From Paraburkholderia fungorum (lineage in GTDB: Bacteria; Pseudomonadota; Gammaproteobacteria; Burkholderiales; Burkholderiaceae): a DNA stretch of 64,000 nucleotides. The stretch lies in contig NZ_CADFGE010000007.1 in NCBI RefSeq assembly GCF_902833645.1, forward strand, positions 62,001 through 126,000. Reading direction: 5' to 3'. A program made the translations under genes and the position numbers. The stretch's first letter is position 1. Each line of letters starts with the position of its first letter. Shown here piece after piece: positions 53,937 through 62,344 of this stretch. The notes beneath the pieces are model-generated. The model made no database searches, was not told where the DNA came from, and saw only the letters and a list, made by a program, of their open reading frames with translations.

Positions 53937-55460
53937 GTGACCGCCATTTCGACCCGCATGATCCCGCATGACCCCGTACCCGTGCCGCGCGGCACGCTGA
54001 TGATTCAGGGCACCACCTCCGATGCGGGCAAGAGCACGCTCGTCGCGGGCTTGTGTCGGCTGGCGCGCCGCGCCGGCGTGCGGGTCGCGCCCTTCAAGCC
54101 GCAGAACATGGCGCTCAACAGCGCGGTGACGGTCGACGGCGGCGAGATCGGCCGTGCGCAGGCCTTGCAGGCAGTGGCCGCGGGCATTGCCGCGCACACC
54201 GATCTGAACCCCGTGCTGCTCAAGCCCACGAGCGACCGCGGTGCGCAGGTGATCATCCACGGCAAGGCGCGCATGAATCTCGATGCGCGCGCCTATCACG
54301 ACTACAAGCCGGTCGCCTTCGAGGCGGTGCTGGAGTCGTATGCGCGTCTGCAAGCGGCGTACGACACGATCTTTGTCGAAGGCGCGGGCAGTCCCGCCGA
54401 GATCAATCTGCGCGATCGCGATATCGCCAATATGGGTTTTGCCGAAGCGGTCGACTGCCCGGTCGTACTGGTGGCCGACATCGACCGGGGCGGCGTATTC
54501 GCGCATCTGACCGGTACGCTCGCGTGCCTGTCGGAAAGCGAGCAGGCGCGTGTGCGCGGCTTCATCATCAACCGCTTTCGCGGCGACATCAGTTTGCTCA
54601 AACCCGGGCTCGACTGGCTCGAGGCGAAAACCGGCAAGCCGGTGCTCGGCGTGGTGCCCTACCTGCACGGTCTGACGCTCGATGCCGAAGACATGCTGCC
54701 ACCCGAGTTGCGCGCCGCGCAAAACAGCGATGCGGGCCGGACGTTGCGGGTGGTTGTGCCGGTGCTGCCGCACATTAGCAACCACACCGATTTCGACGCG
54801 CTGCGCGCACATCCGCAGGTCGATTTTCACTATGTACGAAGCGGCACGCCGCCTCCGCCTGCCGATCTGATCATCTTGCCGGGCTCGAAGAATGTGCCGG
54901 GCGATCTGGCTTTTCTGCGTGCGCAGGGCTGGGACGCGGTGTTGCAGCGGCATTTGCGCTATGGCGGCCACGTCATCGGAATTTGCGGCGGTATGCAGAT
55001 GCTTGGCCGCGAGGTGGCCGATCCGCATGGCGTGGAGGGCGCGCCCGGGACGAGCGCGGGACTCGGCTGGCTCGATTACTCGACCGTGCTGACGCGCGAG
55101 AAAACGCTTAAGAACGTGACAGGACGTCTTGCTTTACCCGGTTCACCCGAGGTCGCCGGCTACGAGATCCACATGGGCGAGACGCAAGGTCCGGCGCTGA
55201 ACTCTCCCGCGCTGCAATTGGGTGCCGCGCAACACGCTCATCCCGACGGCGCGATTTCGGCAGATGGTCAAATCCTCGCTACCTATGTGCACGGCCTGTT
55301 CGACACGCCGGCCGCATGCGCCGCACTGCTCGCGTGGGCGGGCTTGAGCGACGCCGGGAAAATCGACTATCCGGCGTTGCGCGAGGCTTCTCTGGACCGC
55401 CTCGCCGACACGCTGGCCGAGCATCTCGATCTGTCGAAGCTTTTTGCGGCGATTGGGTGA
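53937..55460 (+). CDS. cobQ: Cobyric acid synthase CobQ
   Basis: 507 residues from a GTG at 53937; an ATG at 53958 (MIPHDP) is an alternative. The synthetase domain begins LMIQGTTSDAGKSTLVAGLC, with KPQNMALNS, EGAGSPAEINLRDRDIANMG and VLVADIDRGGVFA. The glutaminase half has GICGGMQMLG, where Cys replaces the usual glutaminase context as in other CobQ, and the His in YVHGLFD. It amidates the corrin side chains b, d, e and g. Confidence 0.93.
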   Translation: MTAISTRMIPHDPVPVPRGTLMIQGTTSDAGKSTLVAGLCRLARRAGVRVAPFKPQNMALNSAVTVDGGEIGRAQALQAVAAGIAAHTDLNPVLLKPTSDRGAQVIIHGKARMNLDARAYHDYKPVAFEAVLESYARLQAAYDTIFVEGAGSPAEINLRDRDIANMGFAEAVDCPVVLVADIDRGGVFAHLTGTLACLSESEQARVRGFIINRFRGDISLLKPGLDWLEAKTGKPVLGVVPYLHGLTLDAEDMLPPELRAAQNSDAGRTLRVVVPVLPHISNHTDFDALRAHPQVDFHYVRSGTPPPPADLIILPGSKNVPGDLAFLRAQGWDAVLQRHLRYGGHVIGICGGMQMLGREVADPHGVEGAPGTSAGLGWLDYSTVLTREKTLKNVTGRLALPGSPEVAGYEIHMGETQGPALNSPALQLGAAQHAHPDGAISADGQILATYVHGLFDTPAACAALLAWAGLSDAGKIDYPALREASLDRLADTLAEHLDLSKLFAAIG

Positions 55461-55598
55461 CGAAGAGCAGGTGGATGCGATGATTAAATCTCGTTGGGAA
55501 ATAATCAAAGCCTGGACGGCGGTTTTTCGCCCCATACGGTTCGAATACAGTCTTGACGTCGACGCCCGCCGCGGGCCGTCTCTCGTAAAGGACTCGTC

Positions 55599-56015
55599 AT
55601 GAACTCGAACCGTTCCGCCGATCTGGCCGCTTTGCTCCTTCGTCTGGCCTTGGGCGTCCTGTATCTCGCGCATAGCTTGCAGAAGATTTTTGTCTTTACG
55701 TTGCCGGGAACGGCGCAGTTTTTTGTTTCGCTCGGCTTGCCGGGCTGGCTCGGTTATGTGACGGCGTTCGTCGAACTGATCGGCGGTATCGCGTTGCTGC
55801 TCGGCGTGCAGGTCCGCTGGGTCGCGCTCGTGCTGCTGCCGTTCATGCTCGGAGCGATGTCGCAGCATTTGCATAATGGCTGGGGATTCGCATCGCCGCA
55901 CGGTGGCTGGGAATATCCGGCTTTCTGGGCGGTGACCCTGGTGGTGCAGTCCCTGCTCGGCGCCGGTGCGCTCGCGTTGAGCGGCGCGAAGGCGCCGCGC
56001 GCAGTGGCCGCCTGA
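55599..56015 (+). CDS. DoxX family membrane protein
   Basis: 138 residues with four hydrophobic segments: LLLRLALGVLYLAHSLQKIF, GYVTAFVELIGGIALLLG, VALVLLPFMLGAMSQHL and WAVTLVVQSLLGAGALAL. The pattern RxxxGxxxxxHGxQK-like start and FVELIGG are DoxX/YphA landmarks. Function in the family ranges from quinone-linked to redox-stress roles and cannot be set here. A TTGACG near 55552 may be its -35 box. Confidence 0.85.
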   Translation: MNSNRSADLAALLLRLALGVLYLAHSLQKIFVFTLPGTAQFFVSLGLPGWLGYVTAFVELIGGIALLLGVQVRWVALVLLPFMLGAMSQHLHNGWGFASPHGGWEYPAFWAVTLVVQSLLGAGALALSGAKAPRAVAA

Positions 56016-56076
56016 ATCTTTCGCACGGTGCCGCCGGTGGGCGGCGTAAGGCTGGTATTCCGCCCCACCGGACAAC

Positions 56077-56109
56077 AAAAAGCACGCGCCGTGAGGCTGC
56101 GTGCTTTTT
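56077..56109. terminator. Bidirectional terminator between doxX-like gene and thioesterase
   Basis: AAAAAGCACGC and GCGTGCTTTTT form an 11-bp stem with an 11-nt loop. It serves convergent genes ending at 56015 and 56181. Confidence 0.85.
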
Positions 56110-56180
56110 TATCGCGCGGACGCCGGGCACTTCGGGCATTTCCGGCCCTGCGCCGTGCGCTCCGCGTTAGTCGGCGTCAG

Positions 56181-56600
56181 TCAGTACAACACGATCTGCG
56201 TGCAGCGAAACAGCGCAATCGCCTTGCCGTTCGGATCGGTGACGGTGGCGTCCCACACCTGTGTGCTGCGGCCCAGATGCACGGCTTTGGCGACCGCGCG
56301 GATCGTGCCTTGTGTCGCCGTGCCGAGAAAATTGCTTTTCAGTTCGACGGTCGTGAAATTACGCGCCGTCTCGGGCAGATGGGCGAGACAGGCATAGCCG
56401 CACGCCGTATCGGCGAGGCCGATCACGGTGGCGGCATGCAAAAAGCCGTTCGGCGCCAGCAATTCGTCGCGCACGGTCAGTTCCGCAGTCAGACTGCCTT
56501 GCTCCAGCGCCTGAACCTGCACGCCCAGCAAGCCGGGAAGCTTGCCTTTCTGACGTTCGTGCAGGCGCTCGACGGTGTATTCCGGACGGAGTTTGCTCAT
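56181..56600 (-). CDS. PaaI-family hotdog thioesterase
   Basis: 139 residues from the ATG at 56600. A single hotdog domain is visible: APNGFLHAATVIGLADTACG (the central helix region with G(F/V)xHGG replaced by GFLHAA), then VELKSNFLGTATQGTIRAVA and FRCTQIVL. Family members hydrolyse acyl-CoAs; substrate not evident. A longer frame to 56678 lacks a ribosome-binding site. Divergent from the ParA-like gene (211 bp). Confidence 0.85.
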   Translation of the reverse strand: MSKLRPEYTVERLHERQKGKLPGLLGVQVQALEQGSLTAELTVRDELLAPNGFLHAATVIGLADTACGYACLAHLPETARNFTTVELKSNFLGTATQGTIRAVAKAVHLGRSTQVWDATVTDPNGKAIALFRCTQIVLY

Positions 56601-56811
56601 GAGATCTGGGGTCCTCGATAGAAAAAACAGTGACGTAGGAAGGTCAATAGCCGTTTGGGGGCTTCGGCCCCGCTGCATTTGTCGATATTATCAACGGCTA
56701 GATCGGCAGGTGGACCTGAAATCGGCATCGCTCAGAACACACCGGCCCCCAAGTCAGAGCAAACTGCGGCAAACCGGCTGGCGGCGCCCAGCCATCTTTC
56801 CGGGAGAATTC

Positions 56812-57450
56812 ATGACGGTGATCGTGGTGGCGAATCCGAAGGGCGGCGTGGGCAAAAGCACGCTGTCCACCAATCTGGCGGGCTATTTCGCGGCGCAAGG
56901 GGAATGGGTCGCGCTGGCGGACCTGGATAAACAGCAGTCCGCGCACGCGTGGTTGGCGCTGCGGCCTCCCGCACTGCCGCCCATCGAGACCTGGGAGGTC
57001 GACCCTGAAAACCCCGCCAAACCGCCCAGAGGTCTCGAACATGCGGTTATCGACACGCCGGCCGGGCTGCACGGCAATCGCCTGAGTATCGCGCTGGATC
57101 TGGCCGACAAGGTGATCGTGCCGCTGCAGCCGTCAATGTTCGACATTCTCGCCACACAAGACTTTCTCGAGCGGCTGGCAAAGGAGAAGGCGGTCAGGAA
57201 AGGGGCGATCGAGATCGGCGTGGTGGGCATGCGCGTCGACTCGCGCACGCGCTCAGCGGAGCAGTTGCATCGCTTTGTCGAGGGATTGAAGCTGCCGGTG
57301 CTGGGTTATCTGCGCGACACGCAGAATTACGTGCAGCTGGCGGCGCACGGCCTGACCTTGTGGGACGTCGCGAAAAGCCGTGTGGACAAGGATCTGGAGC
57401 AGTGGCAGCCGATCATCCAATGGACCAACGGCGCCAATAAACAGGCTTGA
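56812..57450 (+). CDS. Orphan ParA-family ATPase
   Basis: 212 residues. The deviant Walker A is VVANPKGGVGKST (residues 5-17) with the signature Lys of the ParA/MinD group. The Walker B-like AVIDTPAG and a C-terminal helix region complete the protein. GGGAGAATTC precedes the ATG at 56812. There is no parB-like gene or parS site nearby, so it is not the chromosome partition gene. Such orphan ParAs position other cargo; the cargo here is unknown. Confidence 0.88.
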   Translation: MTVIVVANPKGGVGKSTLSTNLAGYFAAQGEWVALADLDKQQSAHAWLALRPPALPPIETWEVDPENPAKPPRGLEHAVIDTPAGLHGNRLSIALDLADKVIVPLQPSMFDILATQDFLERLAKEKAVRKGAIEIGVVGMRVDSRTRSAEQLHRFVEGLKLPVLGYLRDTQNYVQLAAHGLTLWDVAKSRVDKDLEQWQPIIQWTNGANKQA

Positions 57451-57531
57451 GATGAATCGGCAGGCGGCGTGGCCGCCCGCCAGATGAAACCGCGCGGCGC
57501 AAAGCCGGCTCGGGTTCAGTTCAGGTTCGGC

Positions 57532-57918
57532 TCAGGTCCAGTTCTGGGTCGGCACGTGATCCCGGCTGCCTTTGATCTTGTTGTTGTCGTCGACGAATAC
57601 CAGATCCGGTTTCCAGCCTGCCTTCAGTTCCGCTTCGTCGACCACCGCGAACGCGGCGATGATCACCAGATCGCCTAGCTGCGCGCGCCGCGCGGCCGAA
57701 CCGTTCAGCGAAATCATGCCGCTGCCCCGTTCGCCCTTGATCGCGTACGTCGAGAACCGCTCGCCGTTGTTGATGTTCCAGATGTCGATCCGCTCGTTTT
57801 CGACGATGTTCGCGGCTTCCAGCAAGTCCTCGTCGATCGCGCACGAACCCTCGTAGTGCAGTTCGCAGTGCGTGACCGCGACGCGGTGGATTTTCGACTT
57901 CAGCATGTTGCGTTGCAT
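57532..57918 (-). CDS. panD: Aspartate 1-decarboxylase PanD (precursor)
   Basis: 128 residues from the ATG at 57918 (MQRNMLKSKIHRVAVTH). The self-cleavage site is in HYEGSCAID, giving the pyruvoyl group from Ser25. WNINNGERFSTYAI, SLNGSAARRAQLGDLVII are standard. It makes beta-alanine for pantothenate. 50 bp after panC on the same strand. Confidence 0.94.
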   Translation of the reverse strand: MQRNMLKSKIHRVAVTHCELHYEGSCAIDEDLLEAANIVENERIDIWNINNGERFSTYAIKGERGSGMISLNGSAARRAQLGDLVIIAAFAVVDEAELKAGWKPDLVFVDDNNKIKGSRDHVPTQNWT

Positions 57919-57968
57919 GACCAATCCCTTGTGGCTTCTTAGGCACGTTTGCGCAGACTAAGACTGCT

Positions 57969-58802
57969 TCAGATTTCGAGGTTATCGATAAGGCGGGTGG
58001 CGCCCAGCTTGGCGGCAGCCAGCACGACCAGCTCCGCGTTCGCGTCTTCTGCGCCCGGCGGCAGCAGATTCGAGCGCTTGCGCACCGCGATGTAGTCGGG
58101 TTGCCAGCCGCGCGCAGCCAGTTCCGCCATCGCCGCTTTTTCGAGTTTTGCGAAGTCCCGATCGCCGGCGAGCACCGCGTCGCGCACACGATTGAGCTCG
58201 GTGGCCAGCATAGGCGCCTCGGCGCGCTCGGCGGCCTGCAGATAGCGGTTGCGTGAGCTGAGCGCGAGGCCGTCGGTGTCGCGCACGGTTTCTGCGGCGA
58301 TGATGTCGGTCGGCAGCGCGAACTGATGGCACATGCGGCGCACGATCATCAACTGCTGGTAATCCTTCTTGCCGAACACCGCGACGCGCGGCTGCACGCA
58401 CGACATCAGTTTCATGACCACGGTGCACACGCCCTGGAAGAAACCAGGCCGGAATTCGCCTTCAAGAATGTCACCCAGATCGTGCGGCGGATGCACGCGG
58501 TACTCCTGCGGCTCCGGGTATAGATCCCGCTCGGTCGGCGCGAACAGCACGTAGACGCCTTCTTTCTGCAGCTTGTCGATGTCGGCTTCCAGCGTGCGCG
58601 GGTATTTGTCGAAATCTTCGTTCGGGCCGAATTGCAGGCGGTTGACGAAAATGCTCGCCACCACCGGATCGCCGTGCTGGCGCGCAAGGCGCATCAGCGA
58701 CAGGTGGCCTTCGTGCAGATTGCCCATGGTCGGCACAAAGGCGGTGCGATTCTGGCCGCGCAACTGGTCGCGCAATTCATGGATCGAGCTGATGACTTTC
58801 AT
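57969..58802 (-). CDS. panC: Pantothenate synthetase PanC
   Basis: 277 residues. MGNLHEGHLSLM contains the HxGH nucleotide-binding motif (residues ~26-37). FVNRLQFGPNEDFDKYPRT, VFGKKDYQQLMIVRRM and SSRNRYL follow as expected. It joins pantoate and beta-alanine, so it uses the product of the adjacent panD. A 198-bp gap to scpA may hold its promoter. Confidence 0.95.
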   Translation of the reverse strand: MKVISSIHELRDQLRGQNRTAFVPTMGNLHEGHLSLMRLARQHGDPVVASIFVNRLQFGPNEDFDKYPRTLEADIDKLQKEGVYVLFAPTERDLYPEPQEYRVHPPHDLGDILEGEFRPGFFQGVCTVVMKLMSCVQPRVAVFGKKDYQQLMIVRRMCHQFALPTDIIAAETVRDTDGLALSSRNRYLQAAERAEAPMLATELNRVRDAVLAGDRDFAKLEKAAMAELAARGWQPDYIAVRKRSNLLPPGAEDANAELVVLAAAKLGATRLIDNLEI

Positions 58803-59000
58803 GATCGGACTGGGATTTCCTCGCGCGGCGCAAGACTCGGGCGGCGCAAAAACTCAGGTTTTGCGTGACCCGCGGCCTCACTGGTAATGACAGGTTCGGA
58901 GCGCCGGATTGTAGTGGATTTGTTCAGGAGACGCACCGAAACGAGGCGTTCGCGGCGGAAACGGCGCACGCAAGCCCCCGCGCAAACCGCATTCGCGGCT

Positions 59001-59873
59001 TCAGGCCGGCAGATAGGCGAGGCGCACATAGATCGGTGCGAACGGCTCGGCCTGAGTAATCTCGATGAGCGACTCGCGGCACAATTCGAGCATGGCGATG
59101 AAATTCACCACGACCACCGGCACGCCTTTGCTCGTGTCGAACAGATCGGAGAATTCCATGAAACGCGCGTTCTGCAGGCGCCGTAGAATCGTGCTCATAT
59201 GCTCGCGCACCGACAATTCCTCGCGCGAAATCTTGTGATGCTGAACGAGCTTGGCGCGCTTGATCACGTCGGCCCACGCGGCGCGCAGGTCTTCGCTATC
59301 CACGTCCGGGAAGCGCGGCGTGATGCTTTGTTCGATGTACACCTCGGCGCGCAGAAAGTCGCGGCCAAGCTGAGGCAACTGGTCGATGCGCTGGGCGGCG
59401 AGCTTCATCTGCTCGTATTCGAGCAGGCGGCGCACCAGTTCTGCACGCGGATCCTCGGCTTCGTCGCCGCTATCGGCCTTTTTCACCGGCAACAGCATGC
59501 GTGACTTGATCTCGATCAGCATTGCGGCCATCAGCAGATACTCGGAGGCGAGTTCGAGATTGGTCTGGCGCAACTGATCGACGTAGCCGAGGTATTGGAC
59601 CGTGACGTCCGCCATCGGGATGTCGAGCACGTTGAAGTTCTGCTTGCGGATCAGGTACAGCAACAGATCCAGCGGGCCTTCGAACGTTTCGAGGAACACC
59701 TCGAGCGCATCCGGCGGAATGTACAGATCCGTCGGCAGCTTGAAGAGCGGCTCGCCGTACAGGCGTGCAAAAGCGATGCCGTCGACCGTGTCCGGCGTCG
59801 AATCGGTAGCGGGCGCGGCAAGCGCGGCGTCGGGCGCCGGATCGACGCCCTTTGCCTCGTCGGCGTGACTCAC
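59001..59873 (-). CDS. scpA: Segregation and condensation protein A (ScpA)
   Basis: 290 residues from a GTG at 59873, 4 bp after the DUF3460 stop. The Ala/Pro/Asp-rich N-terminal ~35 residues are variable. The kleisin N-domain is in LEVFLETFEGPLDLLLYLIR and the C-domain in VVVNFIAMLELCRESLIEIT. It bridges SMC heads in condensin. scpB and smc are not in the window. Confidence 0.92.
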   Translation of the reverse strand: MSHADEAKGVDPAPDAALAAPATDSTPDTVDGIAFARLYGEPLFKLPTDLYIPPDALEVFLETFEGPLDLLLYLIRKQNFNVLDIPMADVTVQYLGYVDQLRQTNLELASEYLLMAAMLIEIKSRMLLPVKKADSGDEAEDPRAELVRRLLEYEQMKLAAQRIDQLPQLGRDFLRAEVYIEQSITPRFPDVDSEDLRAAWADVIKRAKLVQHHKISREELSVREHMSTILRRLQNARFMEFSDLFDTSKGVPVVVVNFIAMLELCRESLIEITQAEPFAPIYVRLAYLPA

Positions 59874-59877
59874 GCGC

Positions 59878-60063
59878 TTAGAAGTTTTGATAGTACGAGT
59901 AAGGCGTCTGCTCTACGCGCGAGGCGTTCTGGGCGGCGCGTTCATCGAGGTCGATCGGCTGTTTGTCCCACAGCAGCGACCGGCCACGGCGCTGCTCAGC
60001 TTCCAGATTCGGTTTTTGTTGCTTGAGCTGGTTCAGGAACTGGGTGATGTCCGATTGATACAT
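59878..60063 (-). CDS. DUF3460 family small protein
   Basis: 61 residues: MYQSDITQFLNQLKQQKPNL, then EAEQRRGRSLLWDKQPIDLD and a tail with QTPYSYYQNF. The WDKxPIDLD motif is the DUF3460 mark. Soluble, Gln-rich. It sits 4 bp before scpA and is probably co-translated with it. Function unknown. Confidence 0.85.
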   Translation of the reverse strand: MYQSDITQFLNQLKQQKPNLEAEQRRGRSLLWDKQPIDLDERAAQNASRVEQTPYSYYQNF

Positions 60064-60477
60064 GGCTAGACGTCCGTGATTGGGGAAATGGCGGCTGCCA
60101 GGCGGGAACAGGCGGAAATCCGCACGGCATCGCTGCTATTCCATAATTTTACCGCATGCGCCGCGCGCGGTCGAAAAACGGTGGCGAAGGCGGCGGCCGC
60201 CCTGCAAAATCGCCCGGAACCCATGCTGCTGCGACGCGTCAAAGGCGGGCGCATGGCGGCCTGGGTGGCGCGGAAATCCGGCCTGCGCGTGCGGGTGCGC
60301 ATCGGCAACCGATGTCGCGTCGAGCACGGTGTATCGGCGCGAAAGGCGCGCCGCACCACATGGCGCAAACGGCCTTTTAGAGATGGCGTGGCTGCGCCGA
60401 TGTGGTCAAATAGCGAGCTTCGGCCGCCGCGGCGCGCCCAAGCGACAGAATTCATCAACCACGGCCGGAGGTCCCGT
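60064..60477. other. Divergent intergenic region DUF3460 / tamA
   Basis: 414 bp of GC-rich sequence. One frame is open through into tamA but shows no family similarity, so I treat it as non-coding. It should contain the two divergent promoters. No hairpin or repeat stands out. Confidence 0.5.
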
Positions 60478-62316
60478 TTGGCGGGGTGTGCGATCGAAGA
60501 GCCGCGTCTGCGGCGCGGCAAAACCGGCGGCGAGCCAGGGCATCTGGTGCCCAATCGGCGCGGGCTGCGCGCGTGGCTGGCGTTCGGCATCGTCGTCCTC
60601 ATGCTGGTCGCGCTCAACGCGCATGCGGCGCGGCGCCCGGCCGCCAGCTACAAGGTCGATATCGAAGCCACGCCGCGCTCGTTGCGCAAGCTGCTCGAAG
60701 CGCACCTGGACGTGGCGCGCTTCGCCAAACGTCCCGACATCAGCGACGACCAGTTCGAATTTTTGATTACCGCCACGCCCCAGCAGGTGCGCGATCTGGC
60801 CGCCACGCAGGGTTATTTCACGCCGGTCGTCCGCACCGACGTGCGAACCGTCGACAATCAGAAGCGCGTGACCGTGAGTGTCGATCCCGGCCCGCAAACC
60901 CTCATTACGTCGATTGCACTGTCGTTTCGCGGGCCGGTGCTGACCGAAGACCCGGCGCAGGCAAACGCCGCGCGCTTCGCGTTTTCGCTGCACGAAGGCG
61001 ATCCGTTTTCGCAAAGCGACTGGGACGACGCAAAAAACGCCTCCCTCAAGGCCTTACAGGCGCGCCGCTATCTGGGTGCGAAGATTTACCACTCCGAAGC
61101 GCGGATCGACCCACGCACGCACGAAGCGAAATTGTCGGTGACGTTCGACAGCGGCCCGACCTTCACAATGGGCAAGCTCGACGTATCCGGCGCGCGGCGC
61201 TATCCGGAACAGATCGTCGACAATGTGAACCCGATTTCGGCCGGCGATATCTACGACGTGCAGCGTGTCGCCGAGTTGCAGCGGCAGTTGCAAAACACGC
61301 CGTACTACGCGAGCGTTGCGATCGACGTGGATAGCGATCCGGCCAGGCCGGTCGATACGCCTGTGCACGTGAAAGTCTCGGAATATCCGTACAACAGTAT
61401 CCGCGGCGGGGTCGGTTATTCGACCGATAACGGCCCGCTGGTTCAGGGTTCGTATTCCTATCTCGACACATTCGGCAAAGCGTGGCCGTTCACGGTCGAC
61501 GGCCGCATCGACCAGATCCAGCAGTACGGGCAAATTCAGCTCGCGATGCCGCCTGGGCCGCGCGCCTGGACCAATAGCGTGCTGGCTTCCTACACCACGA
61601 CCGACGTGTCCGACACCCGCATCTACAGTATCCGCGGCGGTGTGCAGCGCGCCCGTACGTCGCAATTCATCGACTACAACTACGCGATCCTCTACTACCA
61701 GGATCGGCTCGATCAGAACGCCACTGCACCGACGACCAGCCGCGCGCTGGTGCCGTCATGGTCGTGGACCCGCCGCAATACGGACGATCCGTTGTTCCCG
61801 CGTTCGGGCAATCTGATTCACGTCGAAGCGGGGTTTGCGGTCAAAGGCGTCCTGACCGACCAGACCTTCGCGCGTGGCTATGCGCGCGGCCAGCAATACC
61901 TGCCGATCGGCCGGAACGACCTCGTGCTGTTTCGGGCCGAACTTGGCGGCGTATTCACGAGCGGCAGTTCGAGCGGGATTCCGGCTTCGCTGCTGTTCCG
62001 CGCGGGCGGCTCGAATTCGATCCGTGGCTACAGCTATCAGAGCATCGGTAACAGCGTCGACGGTTCCGTGTTGCCCACCAAGTATCTCGTGACGGCGTCG
62101 ACCGAGTATCAGCACTGGTTTACTCACGACTGGGGTGCGGCCGTCTTTTTCGACATCGGCACCGCCACCGATACGTGGGGCGAGAAAGTCTTTTATCCCG
62201 GCGTCGGCGTCGGCGCGCGCTGGCGCAGCCCGGTGGGCCCGGTCAATGTCGACGTCGCCTATGGGATCCGCAACCGGAGTGTGCGGCCATACCTGACCCT
62301 CGGCATCGCCTTCTGA
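60478..62316 (+). CDS. tamA: Autotransporter assembly factor TamA (Omp85 family)
   Basis: 612 residues from the TTG at 60478, chosen because GGAGGT lies 5 bp upstream. A GTG at 60547 (VPNRRGLRAW) gives a more normal signal-peptide length and has AGGG before it. The signal peptide ends LNAHAARR. Three POTRA-like domains (~50-300) include QVRDLAATQGYFTP and FTMGKLDVSGARRYPEQIV. The Omp85 barrel shows GGVGYSTDNGPLVQGSYSY, the L6-type motif RAGGSNSIRGYSYQSIG and the final strand PYLTLGIAF. With TamB downstream it helps move proteins or lipids to the outer membrane. Confidence 0.88.
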   Translation: MAGCAIEEPRLRRGKTGGEPGHLVPNRRGLRAWLAFGIVVLMLVALNAHAARRPAASYKVDIEATPRSLRKLLEAHLDVARFAKRPDISDDQFEFLITATPQQVRDLAATQGYFTPVVRTDVRTVDNQKRVTVSVDPGPQTLITSIALSFRGPVLTEDPAQANAARFAFSLHEGDPFSQSDWDDAKNASLKALQARRYLGAKIYHSEARIDPRTHEAKLSVTFDSGPTFTMGKLDVSGARRYPEQIVDNVNPISAGDIYDVQRVAELQRQLQNTPYYASVAIDVDSDPARPVDTPVHVKVSEYPYNSIRGGVGYSTDNGPLVQGSYSYLDTFGKAWPFTVDGRIDQIQQYGQIQLAMPPGPRAWTNSVLASYTTTDVSDTRIYSIRGGVQRARTSQFIDYNYAILYYQDRLDQNATAPTTSRALVPSWSWTRRNTDDPLFPRSGNLIHVEAGFAVKGVLTDQTFARGYARGQQYLPIGRNDLVLFRAELGGVFTSGSSSGIPASLLFRAGGSNSIRGYSYQSIGNSVDGSVLPTKYLVTASTEYQHWFTHDWGAAVFFDIGTATDTWGEKVFYPGVGVGARWRSPVGPVNVDVAYGIRNRSVRPYLTLGIAF

Positions 62317-62344
62317 TGGAAACCTGCTTCTACATGATCCCCGC

